Source: DAHUXN01 sp963811805 (GTDB taxonomy: Bacteria > Acidobacteriota > Terriglobia > Acidiferrales > UBA7541). Taken from it: DNA of 64,000 bases. The notes under the pieces were generated by a model. That model had not been told where the DNA came from, searched no databases, and saw only the letters and a program-made list of their open reading frames with translations. Location: assembly GCA_963811805.1 (NCBI GenBank), contig CAWESU010000001.1, positions 930,001 through 994,000 of the forward strand, read 5' to 3'. The translations under genes were made by a program, and so were the position numbers. Position 1 is the stretch's first letter. The number at the start of each line of letters is the position of its first letter. Below, one piece after another: positions 26,660-34,937 of this stretch.

Positions 26660-27577
26660 ATGAAGATCTTTGTTACGGGAGCTACAGGTTTTATCGGTTC
26701 AGCGGTTGTAAGGGAGTTGATTGGAGCGGGGCATCAGGTGCTTGGACTGGCGCGCTCGGATGGGGGCGCCAAGTCTCTGATCGCCGCCGGCGCCGAGGTA
26801 CAGCGAGGTGATCTGGAAGATCTGGAAAGCTTGCGGAGCGGAGCGGCGGCAGCGGACGGCGTGATTCACACAGCCTTTGTTCACGACTTCTCGAAGTTCA
26901 AGGAAAACTGCGAAATCGATCGGCGCGCCATCGGAACGCTCGGCGCAATGCTCGCCGGTTCGGATCGCCCGTTGATCGTCACCTCCGGGCTCGCGCTTGT
27001 GGCGAACGGTCGGTTGGCGACCGAGGACGATCCGCCTGCTCCTGTGTCCGATTCGTATCCTCGCGCGTCGGAAGAGGCGGCAGCATCGGTCGCGGCGCGT
27101 GGCGTGCGCGTGTCGGTGGTTCGACTTCCCCAGGTTCACGATACGAAGAAGCAGGGACTTGTGACCTATGCCATTGCCGTGGCTCGCGAGAAGGGCGTGT
27201 CGGCGTACGTCGGCGATGGCATGAATCGATGGGCGGCGGTACATCGGCTTGATGCTGCCCGTCTCTACCGGCTGGTGCTTGAGAACGGTTCCGTGGGAGG
27301 CAGATATCATGCTGTTTCCGAGGAGGGCGTCCTGGTGCGGGACATCGCTGAAGCAATCGGCCGTGGTCTGAATGTGCCGGTGGTCAGCAAATCTCGTGAG
27401 GAGGCCGTGGAGCATTTTGGGTGGCTGGCAGGCTTCATGGAGCTCGACTTGGTGGCTTCAAGCGCGCAAACGCAGCAGCGCCTTGGCTGGCATCCTGGGC
27501 AGACCTCGCTGCTCGATGACCTGGAACACGCGTCTTATTTCCCGACGCAATCACGTTCATTGGAGAAGACGGCCTGA
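26660..27577 (+). CDS. Extended SDR / NAD(P)-dependent epimerase-like protein
   Basis: A 305-residue protein with the extended-SDR Rossmann start MKIFVTGATGFIGSAVVREL. The region after position 70 has HTAFVHDFSKFKENCEIDRR, the usual SDR_a5 pattern, and the family catalytic tyrosine is at DSYPRASEEAA, where the YxxxK lysine is replaced by glutamate, so classical SDR chemistry may be altered or the protein acts as an NmrA-like sensor. It closes the TetR-controlled operon (37 bp gap). Confidence 0.9.
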   Translation: MKIFVTGATGFIGSAVVRELIGAGHQVLGLARSDGGAKSLIAAGAEVQRGDLEDLESLRSGAAAADGVIHTAFVHDFSKFKENCEIDRRAIGTLGAMLAGSDRPLIVTSGLALVANGRLATEDDPPAPVSDSYPRASEEAAASVAARGVRVSVVRLPQVHDTKKQGLVTYAIAVAREKGVSAYVGDGMNRWAAVHRLDAARLYRLVLENGSVGGRYHAVSEEGVLVRDIAEAIGRGLNVPVVSKSREEAVEHFGWLAGFMELDLVASSAQTQQRLGWHPGQTSLLDDLEHASYFPTQSRSLEKTA

Positions 27578-27695
27578 AGGAGTGATGATTCATAAGCCTT
27601 CGATGGTTCACACGAGCTGAAAGAGCACGACGCTCTTTCGGCCCGCGTGGTGTTAGAATGCGCGGCCAGTCTTGCGTTGCCGGAGGATTGGACGA

Positions 27696-29366
27696 ATGCC
27701 CTGGCTCGCCGCGCCGCTGTGGCCGCAATCTCTTTCCCTTCCGCATTTCTTCGTGCTCACCACTCTGATTTGGCCGCAGCCGCTGCGCCCAGCGCATTCG
27801 CTGGGGCTCTCCGCGCTGGTCGCCGCGATTCCGCTGATTGTGGTGCTGGTGCTGATGGGCGGGCTGCGCAAGAGCGGACTGCTTTCGTCGGCGTGCGGGC
27901 TGGCTACGGCCGGCGCGCTGGCGATTTTTGTGTGGCGCATGCCGGTGACGCTGGCGGGCTGGAGCGTGATTTACGGCGTCATCTACGCGCTGTGGTCGAT
28001 CATGTGGATCGTGTTCGCGGCGCTGTGGCTTTACAACCTGACGGTGGCGACGGGAAATTTTGATTTGCTGCGGCGGTGGATGGAGCACCATGCCTCCGGA
28101 GATCCGTGCATTCAAGCGATTCTGGTCGCGTTTTGCCTGGGCGCACTGATTGAAGGCACCGCGGGATTTGGAGCGCCGGTGGCGATCACCGCGTTTTTGC
28201 TGGTGGGTTTGGGATTCACGCCGCGGCGCGCGATTCTGCTTTCGCTGATCGCGGACACGGCGCCGGTGGCGTTCGGCGCGCTGGGCATTCCGATTGTGGC
28301 GCTCGCGGGAGTGACGGGGCTCGACCTGATGAAACTTTCCGCGATGGAGGGACGGCAACTGCCGTTCCTGTCGGCGATTTTGCCGGCGTATCTGGTGTGG
28401 ATTGTGGCGCGCGGGAAGGGCCTGAAGCGCGTGTGGCCGGCGGTGGTGGTTTCCGGCGTAAGTTTTGCGCTGGCGCAATTTTTTGTATCGAATTATTGGG
28501 GGCCGTGGGCCGCGGACATTATCGCGGCGCTGGCGTCGATTGCGACGCTGGTGATTTTTCTGCGCTTCTGGAAGCCGCGCGGAGCAGCGGATTCCGCCGC
28601 GGCGGCGGTCGGTGAGGCTGTTGGTGCGCCGATCTCCGCAGCGCATTCATTCGCGGCATGGTTGCCATGGATTCTGCTTTCGGCGGTGATGGTGTTCTGG
28701 TCCTACGCCAAACTTTTTCAAAAAGGGCAAATCACGTTTGCGATTCCGCATTTGCACAACGCGATTCTGATCACGCTGTACAACAAGCCCTACGCGGCGA
28801 AGTACGCGTTTCAGCCGCTGGCGACGGGAACGGCGGCGGTGTTCGCGACGATGCTGACGGCGATTTGCCTGCGGGTGATGCCGAGAGTGGTGGCCGAGAC
28901 CGGCTGGAAAACGCTGCGGCAACTGCGCCTGCCGGGGCTGACGGTGCTGGTGATTGTGGCGCTGGCGTATCTCTATAATTATTCGGGAATGGCGTACACG
29001 CTGGGGGCCGCGGCGGCGAGCGCGGGCGCGTTTTTTCCGGTGCTGAGCAGCTACCTGGGATGGGTGGCGTGCTTTTTGAGCGGCAGCGACACGGCGAGCA
29101 ATCTGCTGTTCGGGAATTTGCAAGTGGCCGCGGCGCACCAACTGCATTTGAATCCGCTGCTGCTGGCGGCGACGAATTCGTCGGGCGCGATCACCGGGAA
29201 AATGATTTCGCCGCAGAATATTTGCGTGGGCGTGACGACGGTGGGGCTGATCGGCGAAGAGGGGAAAGTGCTGCGTTCGACTTTCTGGCACAGCATTTTT
29301 TTGGCGGCGCTGATTGCGTTGCTGGCGCTGGCGCAAGCGCATTGGCTGGCGTGGATGGTGCCGTAA
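27696..29366 (+). CDS. lctP: L-lactate/glycolate permease
   Basis: A 556-residue LctP-family transporter with about 12-14 membrane segments. Typical motifs are IEGTAGFGAPVAITAFLLVG, LIADTAPVAFGALGIPI, and near the end FLSGSDTASNLLFGNLQ and NSSGAITGKMISPQNI. It imports lactate or glycolate with protons. I start it at the ATG at 27696 because GGAGGATT lies just upstream; a TTG eight codons earlier is weaker. No lactate dehydrogenase gene is adjacent. Confidence 0.95.
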   Translation: MPWLAAPLWPQSLSLPHFFVLTTLIWPQPLRPAHSLGLSALVAAIPLIVVLVLMGGLRKSGLLSSACGLATAGALAIFVWRMPVTLAGWSVIYGVIYALWSIMWIVFAALWLYNLTVATGNFDLLRRWMEHHASGDPCIQAILVAFCLGALIEGTAGFGAPVAITAFLLVGLGFTPRRAILLSLIADTAPVAFGALGIPIVALAGVTGLDLMKLSAMEGRQLPFLSAILPAYLVWIVARGKGLKRVWPAVVVSGVSFALAQFFVSNYWGPWAADIIAALASIATLVIFLRFWKPRGAADSAAAAVGEAVGAPISAAHSFAAWLPWILLSAVMVFWSYAKLFQKGQITFAIPHLHNAILITLYNKPYAAKYAFQPLATGTAAVFATMLTAICLRVMPRVVAETGWKTLRQLRLPGLTVLVIVALAYLYNYSGMAYTLGAAAASAGAFFPVLSSYLGWVACFLSGSDTASNLLFGNLQVAAAHQLHLNPLLLAATNSSGAITGKMISPQNICVGVTTVGLIGEEGKVLRSTFWHSIFLAALIALLALAQAHWLAWMVP

Positions 29367-29394
29367 GTCGGGCCAGGCAAAGCGCGCTCACGAG

Positions 29395-29412
29395 CAAGAA
29401 AATTCAAACTGA
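29395..29412. repeat. 18-base repeat shared with 32738-32756
   Basis: CAAGAAAATTCAAACTGA occurs here and again, same strand, at about 32739-32756, where it forms one arm of a hairpin. It looks like a small dispersed repeat. Confidence 0.5.
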
Positions 29413-29515
29413 AAGCTGACCTACGGCCTTTCATCGAGTGCGCTGGCGCTCAGCGCGGCGCAGCCGTACACTGTTGGTGCCCACTCGAGCAAAATTCATT
29501 CATCAGGAGGACACA

Positions 29516-29959
29516 ATGGCACGCAAAGCAACGGCGGTTTGGAACGGTTCGCTGAAGGAAGGGAAAGGGAATATTTCGACGGAGAGCGGGGCGCTGTCGA
29601 AGGCCCCCTATTCGTTCAAAACGCGATTTGAAAATGAGCGCGGGACGAATCCCGAGGAGCTGATCGCCGCGGCGCACGCGGGGTGTTTTACGATGGCGCT
29701 TTCGGCGCAACTGGGAAGCGCGGGAATTACGGCGGAGAGTTTGGAAACGACGGCGGCGGTGACACTGGAAAAAGTGGCCGACGGTTTCGCGATCACGAAG
29801 GTTCATCTGGACGTGACCGGGCGAATTCCGAATGGCGACGAGGCGGCGTTCCAGAAAGCGGCGGAAGCGGCGAAGGCGGGATGTCCGGTGTCGAAGCTAC
29901 TGAAGGCGGAGATCACCATGAGCGCGAAATTGGCGACGCAGAAGGCGACGGGGGCGTAG
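29516..29959 (+). CDS. osmC: OsmC-family organic hydroperoxide reductase
   Basis: A 147-residue peroxidase. The two redox cysteines are Cys57 in AAAHAGCFTMAL and Cys123 in AKAGCPVSKLL, at the standard spacing, with the family start ATAVWNGSLKEGKGNIST. It reduces organic peroxides in the cytosol. The start is the ATG at 29516, which follows AGGAGG at seven bases; the longer upstream frame has no ribosome site. The gene stands alone downstream of the permease. Confidence 0.95.
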   Translation: MARKATAVWNGSLKEGKGNISTESGALSKAPYSFKTRFENERGTNPEELIAAAHAGCFTMALSAQLGSAGITAESLETTAAVTLEKVADGFAITKVHLDVTGRIPNGDEAAFQKAAEAAKAGCPVSKLLKAEITMSAKLATQKATGA

Positions 29960-29984
29960 CTTTTCCGGCCACGCGACAATTCTG

Positions 29985-30437
29985 CTAGGGAAGAAGCTTT
30001 TCGTACTGGACAAAACCAGTGCGCCGGGCGATGCGGTCGTAGAGGAGCATAGCGTTTTTGTTGGTTTCGTGAGTAAGCCAGTAGACCTTGGCGCAGCCGG
30101 CGACGCGCGCGGCGGCGCAAACGTGTTCGATTAATTTGCGGCCGATGCCGCTGCCGCGATGGTCCTGCGTGACAAACAAATCCTGCAGATAGCAGTAATT
30201 TCCGACCGTCCAACAAGAGCGATGGTAGAGCCAGTGGACCATGCCGACGGCGCGGTCTCCGGCGAGGGCGACGGCGCCGAAGACGGGCTCGCGCGGATCA
30301 AGAATGCGCGACCAGGTGACGCGCGTGATTTCGGCGGAAATGTCTGATTCATAGAATTGCTGATAGGCGCGCCAGAGCGGGAGCCAGGCGTCGTGGTCCA
30401 CCGCTAAGAGGTCGCGCACGGTGAGGTTGTCGGCCAT
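29985..30437 (-). CDS. GNAT family N-acetyltransferase
   Basis: A 150-residue acetyltransferase. The acetyl-CoA loop is LFVTQDHRGSGIGRKLIEHV (Q/R-x-x-G-x-G/A motif), preceded by the strand YCYLQDLFV and followed by VYWLTHETNKNAMLLYDRIA, typical of the diamine-acetyltransferase-like group. The substrate is unknown. It converges with osmC 25 bases apart. Confidence 0.93.
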   Translation of the reverse strand: MADNLTVRDLLAVDHDAWLPLWRAYQQFYESDISAEITRVTWSRILDPREPVFGAVALAGDRAVGMVHWLYHRSCWTVGNYCYLQDLFVTQDHRGSGIGRKLIEHVCAAARVAGCAKVYWLTHETNKNAMLLYDRIARRTGFVQYEKLLP

Positions 30438-30671
30438 TTGGACGTGCTCCTTGGGAATCGCCCGGTTCGTCTCGTCGGTGGCGAGATTACCAAAGTTTTG
30501 CAGCTAGAGGGAATGCTGTGAGCCAAAGGGAGGTGTGTCGCTTAGGTAAGTCATGTGTTATGTGTTTGATGGACTGGCATGGGAATTGCTTTCCACTCAG
30601 AGGCGGCGGACTAGCGTCACAGAAACTGCCCTTTCAATCCCAGCCGCCGCCGAGAGTTTGGAGAAAAGCGC

Positions 30672-31061
30672 GTGGAGCAGGAACTTCGGTCGCAACAGGC
30701 AGCAGGGGGCGCGTGGGTGGCGGCGCGGTCGATTGACCGGCGGCGCGCGCGGCGCGTGAACGTGGCGGTGCCGGCGCGGATTCGTCCGTATTATCAGAGC
30801 GCGGAGCTTGCGGAAGAGTTGCTGACGGCGACGAATCTGTCGCGGGACGGATTTTATTTCGTTGCGCGCCATTCGCGCTATCGCGCGGACATGAATTTGT
30901 ACGTGGCGTGCCCGGCGGGACATTCGCAGACGGTGACGGATTCAGAGTGCGCGCGGGTAGTGCGCGTGGACGCGCTGGGCGGCGGCACGTGGGGAGTGGC
31001 GGTCACGTTTCTGCGGCGCGCTTGTTTGTATCATGGCAGCGAGATTTCATCGCGGAAGTGA
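30672..31061 (+). CDS. PilZ domain protein
   Basis: A 129-residue protein with a PilZ fold. The RRRARRVNVAVPARIRP stretch (about 22-38) supplies the RxxxR part and ATNLSRDGFYFV (53-64) the (D/N)xSxxG part of the c-di-GMP site, so ligand binding is plausible although the second motif starts with Asn. The start is a GTG. It overlaps the next gene slightly. A regulatory role in the envelope or motility cannot be specified. Confidence 0.85.
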   Translation: MEQELRSQQAAGGAWVAARSIDRRRARRVNVAVPARIRPYYQSAELAEELLTATNLSRDGFYFVARHSRYRADMNLYVACPAGHSQTVTDSECARVVRVDALGGGTWGVAVTFLRRACLYHGSEISSRK

Positions 31062-31071
31062 GGTCCGGAAT

Positions 31072-31407
31072 ATGAAGATGAAAATGGGGTTGATTGCGGG
31101 TTCGCTTTTCTTTTTTGCGGCATCCGCGCATGCACAGGCGCGCCCGAACCAATTGACGTCCGGCGGCGGCGGGGGAGTCGGAGACGTGGGCGGAGGCGCG
31201 ATGTCCTTCTCGTTGCCGGTTATCGACAGGGCCCACGAGCATTACACTTACATCTACGAGCAAGGATCGAACGAAACGTACGTTCCCACGCGATTTGTCT
31301 CGTATGACGCGGCTCTGAAATTGGGCGAGGCGGCGTTGGCGTATCGCCCCAAGACGATTGCGGAAGTGGCGGCGGAGTACCGCGCGGAAAAGAAGCAAGC
31401 CAAGTAA
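31072..31407 (+). CDS. Small secreted glycine-rich-linker protein
   Basis: A 111-residue protein starting MKMKMGLIAGSLFFFAASAH, a clear signal peptide ending near AHA-QA, then a GGGGGVGDVGGGA linker and a mixed C-terminal half with HYTYIYEQGSNETYVPTRFV. I use the ATG at 31072 because it follows GAGGTCCGGAAT and gives the signal peptide. I do not recognise the family. It follows the PilZ gene directly. Confidence 0.7.
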   Translation: MKMKMGLIAGSLFFFAASAHAQARPNQLTSGGGGGVGDVGGGAMSFSLPVIDRAHEHYTYIYEQGSNETYVPTRFVSYDAALKLGEAALAYRPKTIAEVAAEYRAEKKQAK

Positions 31408-31498
31408 GCAACGCGCTCGCTGAGCAATCGGTGAACCGGCGAACCCTCCTGCAACAGATCAACTTGCGCATTGCCGGCAGGATTTGGCGAATTCGGAT

Positions 31499-32224
31499 CT
31501 ACGATTTGCCGAGGGGAAGAAGCGCAAGCTCCTGATCGGCTTCATCGGCAGCGCTGCTGTCGGGGTACTCCGTTTTAACTTCCAGATAAAACTTGGCGGC
31601 CTGCGCGGGATTGGATTGGCGGTAGTGTCCCGCGAGGGCGAGAAGGACGATGGGCTTGGGCGCGAGCACGGAGGGATGGGCCAGAAGCTCGTTGTAGAGC
31701 TGAACGGCCTGATCGGGCTTTCCCGTCTGATCGTAAATCCCGGCGAGTTCGAAGCGGGCCATGGCGGCGAAATCAGGATCGGGGCCGTTCTCCATTTCCG
31801 TCAGATCGCGGATGGCCTGGGGATTCTGGCTCAAGTGCTCTTCGCATAGCGCGGAATAGTATTTGGAGAGCTGGCCGGGGCGGGTGCGCGGATATTGCTG
31901 GGTCACGGCTTGGAATTTCTTCAGGGCGTCCTGGAATTTCTTCGAGGCATCGGAATAGGTGATTTGGTTCGGTTCCGGTGGCTGGCCCGGGGCCACGACG
32001 AGGGCCTGATAAACCTGCATGGCGTCGTTGAATCCGGCTTCAGCCTTCACGGATTGGCGCTGGGCATAAAAGCGCCAGCCAAAAATAGCGGAAGCAACAA
32101 TGGCCGCGGCGACGACGACGTAAATCAGGGCGGTGCGGTGGGAGAGAACCGCCTCGGCGCCGTGAGAAAGCGCCTCCTGCACCTGATCTGTCTTCAACTC
32201 GTGACGAGAGATGTGTTTGGCCAC
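31499..32224 (-). CDS. Membrane-anchored TPR protein (YfgM/tetratricopeptide_21-like)
   Basis: A protein of 241 residues with a cytoplasmic start (KHISRHELKTDQVQEALSHG), one membrane helix (TALIYVVVAAAIVASAIFGW) and a periplasmic TPR domain (YQALV, FQAVTQQYPRTRPGQL, YYSALCEEHLSQNPQAIRDL, ARFELAGIYDQTGKPDQAVQ, FYLEVKTEYPDS). Architecture matches YfgM-like proteins that work with the Sec machinery. The start is a GTG at 32224 behind GGAGAAG; a longer form lacks a ribosome site. Confidence 0.85.
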   Translation of the reverse strand: MAKHISRHELKTDQVQEALSHGAEAVLSHRTALIYVVVAAAIVASAIFGWRFYAQRQSVKAEAGFNDAMQVYQALVVAPGQPPEPNQITYSDASKKFQDALKKFQAVTQQYPRTRPGQLSKYYSALCEEHLSQNPQAIRDLTEMENGPDPDFAAMARFELAGIYDQTGKPDQAVQLYNELLAHPSVLAPKPIVLLALAGHYRQSNPAQAAKFYLEVKTEYPDSSAADEADQELALLPLGKS

Positions 32225-32346
32225 GCTGCACTTCTCCAAGGAAAACGGGAACCTTAATGCTAACACAAAAACACACTTAACCCTTATGACGCGGAGAGGA
32301 ATTTCGGAGTGAGTTCCGCCTCGACTGCACCCAAAGCAAAAAGGGC

Positions 32347-32553
32347 TTAGGCCGCGGTTACGCTTTCGGCCTGCAAGCCTTTCGGGCCTTGTTTGACTTC
32401 AAATTCCACCAATTGGCCTTCGTTCAGGGATTTGTAGCCCTCCGCCTGAATGGCCGAAAAGTGGACGAAGACGTCTTCGCCCGATTGCCTCTGAATGAAC
32501 CCGTAGCCCTTCGCTGCATTAAACCACTTCACGACACCCTGTTCTCGGGCCAA
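32347..32553 (-). CDS. cspA: Cold-shock domain protein
   Basis: A 68-residue single cold-shock domain. RNP1 is KGYGFIQR (15-22) and RNP2 is DVFVHF (27-32); the end GLQAESVTAA is usual. It binds single-stranded RNA or DNA as a chaperone. The symbol denotes the family, not a proven cold-inducible gene. A long upstream non-coding stretch of about 300 bases may include a leader. Confidence 0.95.
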   Translation of the reverse strand: MAREQGVVKWFNAAKGYGFIQRQSGEDVFVHFSAIQAEGYKSLNEGQLVEFEVKQGPKGLQAESVTAA

Positions 32554-32709
32554 CTCTTCACCTCTTCGTGTTTGAAATGCGAAGCGCCTGCCGTTTGCGA
32601 ACCGACCGCGCCACGAAAGACGCGGAATCGTGCGCCCGGAAAGCCACCTAGCCGCGGGATTCTAACCACAAAAACAAGCGGTGTCCAGAGAGGGCGTGGG
32701 GCGGTAATG

Positions 32710-32753
32710 GTTTGAATTTTGACTCTTTGTGTCACGATCAAGAAAATTCAAAC
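32710..32753. repeat. Inverted repeat / hairpin
   Basis: GTTTGAATTTT (32710-32720) and AAAATTCAAAC (32743-32753) are perfect 11-base complements around a 22-base loop. The right arm belongs to the repeat also found at 29395-29412. The remaining bases 32554-32853 contain no gene I can support. Confidence 0.6.
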
Positions 32754-32853
32754 TGATGACCCGCTACCCACGGGGGCGGCGGAATGGGCTGGGCGCGGAG
32801 GTGCCAAACGCGAGGCGGGGAACAATTGCGGGAGATGCGGCGTATGGTCGTCT

Positions 32854-33380
32854 ATGACACATTTGGAACGAAGGATGGGCGCGGCGGAGTGTTTGATACT
32901 GATAGGAGCGAGCGTTTTCATCCTGGTGCTGGCGATCTCCGCGTGGTGGGAAGCGGACATAGGCTGGCTTCACTTCTTTCAGGCGTGGATGTACGCGGCC
33001 ACGATGGCGCTCGGTTTGCGCCGCAATCGCTGGGGATATTTCATCGGAATATCCGCAGCCGGTTTGTGGGACTACGCAAACATCTTCGCGACAAGCTTTT
33101 CCTGGAATGGTCTGCAGCAACTGGCTCAGTGATTCACACCGGCAATCTGGCGCGGCCGGATCTTTTGATTGCTGTTCCGGCGTGGTTTTCGAATTTGCTG
33201 GTGATTATCGGCTGCGTTTGGGCCTATTCGCGTCTGGAGGAAAAGCACGCGAGCGACGCGGTTAAATTTCTGGTGTGCTTCGTGCTGACGACGGGATTCT
33301 TTGCGGCGGACATGGCCATTTTCCAGCCGCGCTACCTCGGACTATTTCCCCGGATGGTGCATCCGCACTTGCCGTTTTGA
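32854..33380 (+). pseudogene. Multi-pass membrane protein interrupted by a frame change
   Basis: The first frame (ATG at 32854, stop TGA at 33130-33132) encodes three membrane segments (CLILIGASVFILVLAIS, FFQAWMYAATMALGL, WGYFIGISAAGLWDYANIF). The next frame, from 33129 to 33380, encodes two more (FSNLLVIIGCVWAYS, FLVCFVLTTGFFAADMAIF) and ends PRYLGLFPRMVHPHLPF. Together they read as one five-segment protein if one G were restored in CAGTGATT. Alternatively the GTGA overlap makes two coupled small proteins. The family is unknown to me. Confidence 0.65.
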
Positions 33381-33404
33381 GATTGCGAAAATTAGGGATG
33401 GGGA

Positions 33405-33851
33405 TTAGCGGCCGTCGTGCGGCTTGGAGGCAGGGAAGCGTTTGCTCATGATGAGCTCGGTGCCGCCACCGGGGCCGCGCTGAATGTCGAATTCGTCCAT
33501 GAAGGCGCGCATGAGAAAGATGCCGCGGCCGGAGGTGCGCAGGAGATTCTCTTCGGCGAGAGGGTCGGGAACGTCGGCCAGGCTGAAGTTTTTGCCTTCG
33601 TCGAGGACATGAACGACGAGCTTGCGCTCTTCGAGCTCGATGGTCATGACGATTTTCCGGCCGCGCTCCTGGCGATTGCCGTAACTGTAGGCGTTGATGA
33701 CCGCTTCGCGGACGGACATTCCGATTTTGTGGCAATTGTCCTCGTCGAAGCCGGATTCGCCGGCGACACGCAGGACAATTTCCTCGGCGAGATCGACGCT
33801 ATCGAGCAGCGTCTCGAGCGTGACTTCAATGCGCTGAGCGTTCTTGGCCAT
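33405..33851 (-). CDS. RsbW-like anti-sigma factor / HATPase_c_2 serine kinase
   Basis: A 148-residue GHKL-type protein with the N box CHKIGMSVREAVINAYSYGN and the G1/G2 boxes LVVHVLDEGKNF and TSGRGIFLMRAFMDE; it ends shortly after GGTELIMSKRF. Such kinases phosphorylate an anti-sigma antagonist or sequester a sigma factor. I start at the ATG at 33851 (MAKNAQRIEVTLETLL). No antagonist is adjacent; the SpoIIE phosphatase at 9568 could be a partner at a distance. Confidence 0.92.
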   Translation of the reverse strand: MAKNAQRIEVTLETLLDSVDLAEEIVLRVAGESGFDEDNCHKIGMSVREAVINAYSYGNRQERGRKIVMTIELEERKLVVHVLDEGKNFSLADVPDPLAEENLLRTSGRGIFLMRAFMDEFDIQRGPGGGTELIMSKRFPASKPHDGR

Positions 33852-33975
33852 CCGTCCCGTGTGCTGAAACAGAAGCGCGCAATCCTTGCACGGCCCCCAT
33901 CGCAAGTCAACTGGAGGCTCGCGGCAATTTATCGTAGAGTGAGTCTGGTGGGAGGCGCCATAGGAGGAGGGTACA

Positions 33976-34161
33976 CTACGTCCAGTACGTGCGGTCCGAG
34001 GTGCGGTATTGCATGGCTTCGCTGAGATGGCGGGGCAGGATGGCCGCGGCGGCGTCGAGGTCGGGGATGGTGTCGGCGGGAGCGAGATTGACGGTGACGG
34101 CCTGGTGGCCGGGATAATCGAAGCCGCAATTTTTGAGGGCGGCTTTCACGCGCTCGCGACC
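33976..34161 (-). pseudogene. comM/yifB remnant: N- and C-terminal pieces fused by deletion
   Basis: From 34161 the frame reads GRERVKAALKNCGFDYPGHQ then AVTVNLAPAD, which is a conserved stretch near residues 50-80 of ComM/YifB (Mg-chelatase-like ATPase). It continues directly as TIPDLDAAAAILPRHLSEAM then QYRTSDRTYW and a stop, which matches the very C-terminus of the same family (TIADL...HLAEAIQYR-LDR). The ATPase core of about 400 residues and the first 50 residues are missing. The upstream part of the open frame has no resemblance to ComM. This is a deletion scar, not a gene. Confidence 0.8.
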
Positions 34162-34354
34162 TTCCTTGTGCAAGATAACGCAAAACGAACGTATAGGCCA
34201 GATAAGCTCGCGGGAGCGACCGCGGCAGCGGCGAGCGCGACGTGAGCCACTAGGCTTTACAATTGAGGAGGCGGCACGTATGCTGGCGGCGGGCTGAGCC
34301 AGGAACCGTGAAATAAGGGCGCGCGAGGATGCGTATGTGTAAAGAGGAGGCGCC

Positions 34355-34924
34355 ATGATTGGGTGGGTAGTGCTGGGGATTATCGTCATCCTGGTCTTCA
34401 TCGTGATCGGGATGTACAACGGGTTGGTCCGGCTGAAGGTGCAGTGCGACAACGCGTGGTCGGACATCGACGTGCAACTGAAGCGGCGCTATGACCTGAT
34501 TCCGAATCTGGTGGAGACGGTGAAGGGATACGCGGCCCACGAGAAGGGCACGCTGGAGGGCGTGGTGCAGGCGCGCAACGCAGCGATGAGCGCGCAGGGT
34601 CCGGCGGCGAAGGCGGATGCGGAGAACATGCTGACCTCGGCGCTGCGGCAGGTGTTCGCGCTGGCGGAGGCGTATCCGCAACTGCGCGCGGTGGAGAGCT
34701 TCACGCAACTGCAGAACACTCTCAATCAGCTGGAAGATAGCATTCAGAACGCGCGGCGGTATTACAACGCGGTGGTGCGCGACTTGAACACAAAGATCGC
34801 GGTGTTCCCGTCGAACATCATTGCGGGGATGTTCAACTTCAAGCCGCGGGAATTTTTCGAAACGAGCGCGGCGGCGGAACGCGAAACGCCGAAAGTGAGT
34901 TTTCAAGCTGGTGCGACCCAGTAG
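34355..34924 (+). CDS. lemA: LemA family protein
   Basis: A 189-residue protein: an N-terminal membrane helix (VVLGIIVILVFIVIGMYNGL) with the rest a helical bundle. The signatures are LVRLKVQCDNAWSDIDVQLK, RRYDLIPNLVETVKGYAAHE, and YYNAVVRDLNTKIAVFPSNI. Family function is not known in detail, but it is nearly always beside a TPM- or DUF2207-type membrane protein, as here; the downstream gene overlaps or follows directly. Confidence 0.95.
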   Translation: MIGWVVLGIIVILVFIVIGMYNGLVRLKVQCDNAWSDIDVQLKRRYDLIPNLVETVKGYAAHEKGTLEGVVQARNAAMSAQGPAAKADAENMLTSALRQVFALAEAYPQLRAVESFTQLQNTLNQLEDSIQNARRYYNAVVRDLNTKIAVFPSNIIAGMFNFKPREFFETSAAAERETPKVSFQAGATQ

Positions 34925-34937
34925 GCGCGGGCGACTG

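Noticed and set aside
27435..28646. A 403-codon minus-strand frame across the lactate permease
   Set aside because: Arg/His/Gln-rich shadow of the permease gene with no domain.
33976..34467. The whole 163-codon frame as a gene
   Set aside because: Only the last 61 codons resemble anything (ComM ends); the first 100 codons look random and have no ribosome site.
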